This document shows, in pieces, positions 59,247-64,000 of a stretch of 64,000 bases of DNA. The position numbers and the translations under genes were made by a program. The notes below the pieces were generated by a model. The model ran no database searches, had not been told where the DNA came from, and worked only from the letters and a program-made list of their open reading frames with translations. The DNA comes from Nonomuraea indica (lineage in GTDB: Bacteria > Actinomycetota > Actinomycetes > Streptosporangiales > Streptosporangiaceae): NCBI RefSeq assembly GCF_002850745.1, contig NZ_KZ559466.1, positions 680,825 through 744,824 on the forward strand, given 5' to 3'. The number at the start of each line of letters is the position of its first letter. Positions within the stretch are counted from its first letter, which is position 1.

Positions 59247-60145
59247 CCACCCACCCATCCGACCTCGTGACCGAGGCGTTCGAAGCCCAGCGCGATCGGC
59301 TGCGGGCCCTGGCCTACCGCGTGCTGGGCTCGCACGCCGACGCCGAGGACGTGGTCCAGGAAGCCTGGATGCGCCTGGTCCGCCATGACGAGGCGACCAT
59401 CGGCAACCTGGCGGGATGGCTGACCACCGTGGTCGGCCGCATCAGCCTGGACCTCCTGAGATCCCGCCAGGCCCACCCTGAGACCGGCTACGGGCACGAG
59501 TTCACCGACCTCGTGGTGACGCCTGCCGACGAGCCCACGCCTGACGAGCAGGTGGCGCTGGCCGATTCGGTCGGCTTCGCCCTGCTCGTCGTGCTGGACA
59601 CGCTCAACCCGAGCGAGCGGCTGGCGTTCGTCCTGCACGACATGTTCGCGATCCCGTTCCAGGAAATCGGCCACATCCTGGGCAAATCCGCCGACGCAAC
59701 CAAGATGATCGCCAGCCGCGCCCGCCGCAAGGTCCAAGCCACGGACCGGTCGGCGGGCCCCGGCCGCGAGCACCAAGAGGTCGTCCAGGCATTCCGCGCT
59801 GCCGCCGTCGGTGGCGACTTCGAGGCGCTCCTGCGGGTCCTCGACCCGAACGTGAAGCTGACCGTCGACACCCCCGCCGGTGTGGTCGTCACCCTCGGCG
59901 CCACCGAGGTGGCCGCCGGTGCCCGGATGTTCTCCGGTGAGGTCGCCCGCCAACGGCCCGTGCTGGTCAACGGCGTCCCCGGGCACATGTCCTGGCGCTC
60001 GGACGGAACGCCGCTGTCGGTCATCGCTTTCACCGTCGCCGACGGCCGGATCACCGACATCCATATCGTTGTCGACCCGGCCAAACTCGCCTCGATCCCG
60101 CCGCCCGCCCCTGCGGCCGGCGCCCAGGACGCCCGCCCGCGATGA
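59243..60145 (+). CDS. ECF sigma factor, ECF41-like (SigJ-type) with SnoaL-like C-terminus
   Basis: 300 aa, GTG start. Sigma region 2 (LVTEAFEAQRDRLRALAYRVLGSHADAEDVVQEAWMRLVRHD...NLAGWLTTVVGRISLDLLRSRQAH) and region 4 (LNPSERLAFVLHDMFAIPFQEIGHILGKSADATKMIASRARRKVQ). A C-terminal SnoaL/NTF2-like extension (about 175-285) ends in SVIAFTVADGRITDIHIVVDPAKLASI. In ECF41 this extension replaces an anti-sigma factor and modulates activity. It is coupled to the VOC gene, a likely target or partner. Its end overlaps an ATG of the decayed resolvase fragment. Confidence 0.88.
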   Translation: MTTHPSDLVTEAFEAQRDRLRALAYRVLGSHADAEDVVQEAWMRLVRHDEATIGNLAGWLTTVVGRISLDLLRSRQAHPETGYGHEFTDLVVTPADEPTPDEQVALADSVGFALLVVLDTLNPSERLAFVLHDMFAIPFQEIGHILGKSADATKMIASRARRKVQATDRSAGPGREHQEVVQAFRAAAVGGDFEALLRVLDPNVKLTVDTPAGVVVTLGATEVAAGARMFSGEVARQRPVLVNGVPGHMSWRSDGTPLSVIAFTVADGRITDIHIVVDPAKLASIPPPAPAAGAQDARPR

Positions 60146-60290
60146 CCGCCGAGCAGATCCGTCACGCCCGCGACCTGCTCACCCGGCCGGAGAACACCGT
60201 CTCCTCCATCGCCCGCCTGTCGGCGTCAGCCGCTCGACCATCTCAAGTACGTCCCCGAACTCGCGACGGGCCCTGCCGTCGGACAGCCAA
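60142..60290 (+). pseudogene. serine resolvase C-terminal fragment (frameshifted)
   Basis: Frame 1 from the ATG at 60142 reads MTAEQIRHARDLLTRPENTV and on through SSIARL. The homology then jumps frame to GVSRSTI and again to KYVPELATG, which together make the helix-turn-helix end of Tn3-type resolvases (A-R-L-L-G-V-S-R-S-T-I-Y-K-Y-V-P-E-L). Two single-base deletions (near 60218 and 60243) explain the breaks. The recombinase catalytic domain is absent. The rest of the gap to 60370 holds nothing recognisable. Confidence 0.75.
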
Positions 60291-60370
60291 CGGTGCGAGC
60301 CGAACTGGAAGCGGGAAGCTGACTTCCCAGATCGGCCTTCGGCGGTTGGGGCCAGGTCGGTTGCCGACCC

Positions 60371-61708
60371 CTAGTGGGGCTTGTAGTGGGAGAACACCTC
60401 CCGTACCTCCTGGGGGGAGCAGGCCAGTGCGGTCTCATCGGGGTCGGCGCCGGTGACGTGTGGCAGGTGGACGACGATGTCGTACGCGTCCAGCGCGCTT
60501 ACCGGCGCGTAGAACGCGCCGAGACCAGCGCGTTGCACGGTAGCGCTCCGGACGGCGTCGGCGTCGGCGGGCGACAGCCGCCGTAGGTCGGTGGCGAAGG
60601 TGCCGACGCGGCTTTCGTGCATGAGGGCGTCGAGGCTGCCGGGCTCGGGGGCGGGCATCGGCGCGAAGAGGGTGCCGGCCATGAACGCGGCGGCGTCGGA
60701 GTTGAGCATGTGGCCAGTTCCCGACGTGGTGCCTATGACCAGGTAGTCCTCGCCCAGCCGGTCTGCCAGGTGCATGCCCATCGGGGTCACTGGGTTCATG
60801 CCTGGGAGTACGGCGGGCCCGCGCTGGATGTGGGCGTTGTGGGCGGCCAGGACGATCCGGTCGTGCCTGCGCAGAATCTCTTCGACCGTGTCGGCGATCT
60901 CGGCGTCGCGGTTGTAGAGCACACTTTGATGGTCACCGCCGGTCATGCCTCGGATGACGGAGTCCAGGGTGAACGCGTGGTGCATGGAGCGCAGCGCACG
61001 CTCGTAGGCCTCGGCGGTGGTGCGCCTGACGTACTCCAGACGCCGGCCCTTCATGCGCGCGGCGAGGCCGGCGAGGCCCGCTGTCAGCGCGTTCTTGGTC
61101 TCAGGCGGAAGCTGCGCGTAGGCGGCCATGGTCGCGGGCGCGACGAACGGGGACGTCGCGGAGAAGGCCGAGGCTGTCTCCCTGATGGCCGGGTCGGCCT
61201 CGAAGCCGGGATCGGCCTGCGCGAGGAAGGCGAGCACGGCGTCCAAGGCGGGGGTCGGGGAGGCGTTCTGGCCCCCCAGGTCGATGCCGTAGAAGCCGAC
61301 TGGGCGCTCGGCGGAGGCGTTGTGCCTGCGCATCCACTCCAGGTGGCTCCCCATCTGCCGCCACAGGCCCATCAGCGAGGTCAGCCCGCCCGCCATGACC
61401 TCACCGAGCCGATCGTCGTTGCCGCCGCGGACCCAGGCGTCAGCCCGCCATCCCTCCGTGTAACCGGTCTCCATCGCGTAGGCGCCGAAACCGTGCCGCT
61501 CGGCCAGGTAGCGCAGGAGGCGGTGGCGCAGATCGTAGGACTCTCGGTTGTAGTGTGCGCTCTCGCCGATCGCCACCACCCGCGCGTTCCCGATCGTCTC
61601 GTCCAGCCATTCCAGGTCGTCCAGTGCGGCGGCCGGATCGAGCGTGCGCAGGGGGATCACCGCTGCGTCGCTGAGCCGGGCCGGCGGTGTGGTCGTGTGC
61701 GTGGTCAT
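60371..61708 (-). CDS. erythromycin esterase family protein
   Basis: 445 aa, ATG at 61708 with GGAGAGGG. EreA/EreB-like features: ARVVAIGESAHYNRESYDLRHRLLRYLAERHGFGAYAMETGYTEG (Glu and His of the active site), VGFYGIDLGGQNASPTPALDAVL, YNRDAEIADTVEEILRRHDRIVLAAHNAHIQRGP (conserved Arg/Asp and N-A-H) and LGEDYLVIGTTSGTGH. The family hydrolyses macrolide lactones or other esters; many members are of unknown substrate. It is divergent from an ArsR-like regulator, with direct repeats between the two starts. Confidence 0.85.
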   Translation of the reverse strand: MTTHTTTPPARLSDAAVIPLRTLDPAAALDDLEWLDETIGNARVVAIGESAHYNRESYDLRHRLLRYLAERHGFGAYAMETGYTEGWRADAWVRGGNDDRLGEVMAGGLTSLMGLWRQMGSHLEWMRRHNASAERPVGFYGIDLGGQNASPTPALDAVLAFLAQADPGFEADPAIRETASAFSATSPFVAPATMAAYAQLPPETKNALTAGLAGLAARMKGRRLEYVRRTTAEAYERALRSMHHAFTLDSVIRGMTGGDHQSVLYNRDAEIADTVEEILRRHDRIVLAAHNAHIQRGPAVLPGMNPVTPMGMHLADRLGEDYLVIGTTSGTGHMLNSDAAAFMAGTLFAPMPAPEPGSLDALMHESRVGTFATDLRRLSPADADAVRSATVQRAGLGAFYAPVSALDAYDIVVHLPHVTGADPDETALACSPQEVREVFSHYKPH

Positions 61709-61724
61709 CGACACCCTCTCCACT

Positions 61725-61758
61725 AGTACCAAGTTTGGGAACAGTACCATTTATGGGA
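61725..61758. promoter_or_regulatory. 16-bp direct repeats between esterase and regulator
   Basis: AGTACCAAGTTTGGGA (61725-61740) and AGTACCATTTATGGGA (61743-61758) are direct repeats with an 18-bp period. They fill the 60-bp divergent promoter region, and the second copy ends 10 bp before the regulator GTG. This is a probable binding site of the adjacent winged-helix regulator, controlling both genes. Confidence 0.6.
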
Positions 61759-61768
61759 GAGTTGGCTT

Positions 61769-62320
61769 GTGGATACGCTTGAGCTGATCTTGCATCCGGT
61801 CCGGCTGCGCATCATGTGGGCGCTGTCGGGTGGGCGCACCCGGACCACGTCCGACCTGTGCGAGAGCCTGCCCGATGTGCCCAAGACCACCCTGTACCGG
61901 CACGTCGGCATGCTCGCCGACGCCGGGCTGCTGGAAGTCGCCAGCGAGCAGCGGGTGCGCGGGATGATCGAGCGCCACTACCGCCTCCGGCGCGACGTCC
62001 TTCGCATCGACCCCGACACGGCCCAGGCCATGTCGAACGAGGACCACCGTCACGGGTTCGCGGCGGCCATGGCGGCGCTGCTCGCCGAGTTCAACGCCTA
62101 TCTCGATCGGCCGGGAGCCGATCCGGCCGCGGATCGGGTGGGATATCGGCAGGGAATGTTGTGGCTCAGCCCGGAGGAGATGGAGGAGGTGGCGGGTGAG
62201 TTGCTGGAGGTGCTCAGAGCCCGGGCGGGGAACGGGCCCGCACCGAGGCGTCGACCGCATGTGATCAGCGCGATCTTCTTTCCGACCGAACAGCGGAACC
62301 AGGACGACGGGGGCCTGTGA
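61769..62320 (+). CDS. ArsR-like winged-helix regulator
   Basis: 183 aa, GTG at 61769 with GGGAGAG upstream. The N-terminal winged helix (LELILHPVRLRIMWALSGGRTRTTSDLCESLPDVPKTTLYRHVGMLADAGLLEVASEQRVRGMIERHYRL) has the recognition helix PKTTLYRHVGML. The C-terminal half (about 75-160) is a helical ligand or dimerisation domain (HGFAAAMAALLAEFNAYLD, LSPEEMEEVAGELLEVLRA). It probably represses itself and the divergent esterase through the 16-bp repeats, perhaps released by the esterase substrate. Confidence 0.84.
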   Translation: MDTLELILHPVRLRIMWALSGGRTRTTSDLCESLPDVPKTTLYRHVGMLADAGLLEVASEQRVRGMIERHYRLRRDVLRIDPDTAQAMSNEDHRHGFAAAMAALLAEFNAYLDRPGADPAADRVGYRQGMLWLSPEEMEEVAGELLEVLRARAGNGPAPRRRPHVISAIFFPTEQRNQDDGGL

Positions 62321-62504
62321 ACTCAGACGATCGAGCCTTGCTGGCCGATTCATCCCTGGGCTCATCCCACCTCACACGGTCGTCTTCGGACCTGAACCGG
62401 TGAGCGGCTCAGGTCTCGCGCCGGACCCAAGGCTACGAAGAGTGAGGGATCGTGCTGACATCGGTGTCGCGCCGACCGTCATCCGTTGCCGTTCGCGGAG
62501 GATA

Positions 62505-63183
62505 GGGCGTGTTTGAGATGTGGTGAAAGTGCTTGCCGTATGAGGGTGAGGTGGACGGTGGCCTCGTAGCGGACGGCAAGCTTGTCGTACCTGGTCGCGA
62601 CGCCTCTGGCCTGGCGGACGTCCAACGCCGGCCCGAGGGACGCGGATCTTCTCCATGACCCGCTCGAAGACCGGTGCGGCGCCCCGCTGGCCCGCGGTGA
62701 TGACAGCCGCAAGGACGTGGAAGGAAGCGTCCACCGCGAGGTGAATCTTGGTGGTCAGCCCACCGCGGGAGCGGCCGAGACCATGGTCGTCCGGCTCGAC
62801 CGCCAGGCCGTCCGGACGCGTCCGGCCCGGATCGTCAGCCCCTTTTTGCGGGCGCCGGCGGCGTGTCGGTGCGCTCGACAGACGGTGGAGTCGACCGAGA
62901 CCTCCCACTCGATGATGCCGTCGGCATCAGCCTTGACCTGAAGCTTCTTCAAGATGCGGGGCCAGGTGCCGTCGATCTGCCAGCGCCGGAACACCGGATA
63001 CACCGTCTCCCAGGGCCCGTACCGCTCGGGCACATCCCGCCACGGCGAGCCCGTCCGCGCCCGCCACCAGATCCCGTCGAAGACCTGCCGCCGATCCCGC
63101 GGCGGCCGACCCATCTTCGGTATCGGCGGCAACACGGCTTCCAGCCGCTCCCACTGTGCATCCGTCAGATCGCCCCGAGACAT
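62505..63183 (-). pseudogene. IS5-family transposase, frameshifted and internally deleted
   Basis: The first part, from ATG 63183, is normal (MSRGDLTDAQWERLEAVLPP, RQVFDGIWWRARTGSPWRDVPERYGPW, VSVDSTVCRAHRHAAGARKKG). At the CAAAAAGGGG run near 62850 the homology changes frame (GLGRSRGGLTTKIHLAVDA...VLAAVITAGQRG), which may be the programmed frameshift of the group. After VPRAGVGRPPG it jumps frame again straight to RGVATRYDKLAVRYEATVHL, skipping the D-K-A-Y to N-x-x-E-R core. The catalytic Asp/Glu of that core are gone, so the protein is inactive. Confidence 0.8.
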
Positions 63184-63221
63184 CTGAAGATCGTTTCACA
63201 GCCAGGGTGGACAGCAACTCG

Positions 63222-63638
63222 TCAGCTCTGATCTGTGGTGGGCCGCCACGAACTGCCGGTCTCGCGTTCGAACGCCGGACGCACGTCAACGGTGTCGTAC
63301 ACGATGCGCAGCGTGGCAATACGGCCGTCCTCGGCGAGCTCAGCCAGGTCCACTACGTCAAACGGCGCGGCAGCTCCGGACGGCAGGCGCCAGTCAAAGT
63401 GGAACCAGAACGAGATCAGTGCGGCCCCCTGCTGGGTCCGGCCCTCCGCCACCCCCAGCAGAGTCAGGCCCGCCCGGCTGGTATCGGCGAAGAGCTCGGG
63501 GTAGAACTCCGTGGCCGGTCGAGGGCCGTACAGCGGAGAGTGCACCATCGCTCCAGGCGCGAACAACTCCAGCACCGCCTCGGCATCCGCCCGCTCCAGC
63601 GCCGACAGGTAAGCCGACACGAGCTCAGCTGCAGTCAT
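63222..63638 (-). CDS. SnoaL/NTF2-like protein
   Basis: 138 aa from the ATG at 63638; a GTG two codons upstream is also possible. NTF2-fold features: TAAELVSAYLSALERADAEAVLELFAPGAMVHSPLYGPRPATEFYPELFADTSRAG and ALISFWFHFDWRLPSGAAAPFDVVDLAELAEDGRIATLRIVYDT. Such proteins act as small cyclases, isomerases or binding proteins. It is intact and lies between the broken transposase and the right inverted repeat of the IS element, so it looks like an IS passenger. Confidence 0.8.
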   Translation of the reverse strand: MTAAELVSAYLSALERADAEAVLELFAPGAMVHSPLYGPRPATEFYPELFADTSRAGLTLLGVAEGRTQQGAALISFWFHFDWRLPSGAAAPFDVVDLAELAEDGRIATLRIVYDTVDVRPAFERETGSSWRPTTDQS

Positions 63639-63899
63639 GATCACTCACTCAAGATCAGGCCAAATCGACAGCCCATGCTCTCATCCCACCACTTGCGCTC
63701 CGCCCATCAACCGGCACAACACCCCAACATCTCAAACACGTCTTAGTTCCTGGCGGCGAGCGATGAGATCGTCGCATCTCTCGCGCTTCTCGCTCATGGC
63801 ATCTTCCTTGGCTGCCCTCATCCGCGGGCCCCGGCGAGGCGGCCGATGTTGAGCAGACGTTCGGTGTGCACCGCAGCGACGGACGGGGCGGCCGGACGA

Positions 63900-63928
63900 A
63901 CCGGGAACAGGCGGGGCGGCGCACCGGG
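63900..63928. repeat. 29-bp direct repeat, right copy
   Basis: Identical to 58719-58747. The region 63746-63944 has no convincing gene; a 99-codon minus-strand frame here has no family features and shares its similarity with 58.7 kb only through this DNA repeat. Confidence 0.85.
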
Positions 63929-63944
63929 AACGGGCACGCGAAAA

Positions 63945-63971
63945 GGCCGGTCACGGTGGACGTGACCGGCC
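63945..63971. terminator. hairpin at right edge
   Basis: GGCCGGTCAC-ggtggac-GTGACCGGCC, a 10-bp perfect stem preceded by AAAA on the plus strand (TTTT after the stem on the minus strand). It is probably the terminator of a minus-strand unit entering from the right. Confidence 0.55.
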
Positions 63972-64000
63972 GGTGGCCGCGACGGCCGGCGGTGGGAGCA

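Larger units (their letters stand above)
62505..63743. mobile_element. IS5-family (IS427-like) element with passenger gene
   Basis: The ends are imperfect inverted repeats with a perfect 14-bp core: CGTGTTTGAGATGT at 62508-62521 and its complement at 63727-63740. TA dinucleotides at 62503-62504 and 63744-63745 fit the TA target duplication of this IS group. Inside are a decayed IS5-type transposase on the minus strand (to 63183) and an intact SnoaL-like gene (63222-63638) before the right end. At 1.24 kb it is longer than typical members, despite a deletion in the transposase. No second end is seen between 63184 and 63222, so the extra gene appears to be carried by the element. Confidence 0.65.

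Noticed and set aside
63655-63954. 99-codon minus-strand frame at the right edge
   Set aside because: Its only similarity within the window is to the 58.7-kb region, through the 29-bp DNA repeat; it runs across the IS end and a hairpin.

Overview
The window is very GC-rich DNA from a filamentous actinomycete. The evidence is dense operons with ATGA/GTGA stop-start overlaps, frequent GTG starts (one TTG), two genes with the rare Leu codon TTA, and typical families (an enediyne polyketide cassette, P450s, an ECF41-like sigma factor, DosR-like boxes, family I36 and M36 secreted proteins). A Streptosporangiales-type host (Nonomuraea/Actinomadura-like) is a guess. No rRNA, tRNA or CRISPR array was seen.

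Region 1 (about 0.2-35.2 kb) looks like a large specialised-metabolite locus. Its core, at 23.9-33.6 kb, is a complete five-gene enediyne polyketide cassette in canonical order: UnbL (DUF1702), UnbV (FG-GAP/ASPIC), UnbU (RnfD-like), iterative PKSE and TEBC thioesterase. A small reductase and two membrane proteins follow. The PKSE keeps the KS, AT, ACP, KR and DH catalytic residues, but its C-terminal phosphopantetheinyl transferase domain looks cut down to a remnant, and its DH carries a repeat insertion. The flank (0.2-23.4 kb) is unusual for an enediyne locus. It has three UbiB/ABC1 atypical kinases, each fused or translationally coupled to a different partner (methyltransferase, SRPBCC protein, unknown protein). 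It also has two P450s, a second methyltransferase, a free-standing KR, several SRPBCC proteins, two tandem alpha/beta hydrolases (one with Asn at the nucleophile), a HEAT-repeat protein and two small proteins of an unrecognised, possibly shared, family. Three minus-strand transcription units share a motif about 60-66 bp upstream of their first codons, which suggests common control.

Region 2 (35.4-44.7 kb) is a carotenoid cluster: crtE, crtI, crtB, a crtA-like oxygenase, a family 2 glycosyltransferase, a second CrtI/CrtD-type desaturase and a CruF-like hydratase. PlsX-like and PlsY-like acyltransferase genes are embedded in it. An acyclic glycosylated, possibly acylated carotenoid is the likely product.

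Region 3 (44.8-54.5 kb) holds housekeeping and secreted functions: an I36 inhibitor convergent with an M36 metalloprotease across a shared terminator, a glycerophosphodiesterase, a sirtuin, two PAP2 phosphatases, a flavin monooxygenase and an amidohydrolase. Region 4 (54.7-58.6 kb) is a small putative hypoxia/dormancy regulon: DoxX, a CBS-BON protein and phosphoketolase, with three DosR-like boxes.

Region 5 (58.6-64 kb) is an unstable accessory end. It has tandem repeats, a VOC/ECF41 pair, a decayed resolvase, an erythromycin-esterase-type gene with a divergent regulator, and an IS5-family element with a broken transposase and an apparent SnoaL-like passenger gene. A 29-bp direct repeat brackets this stretch.
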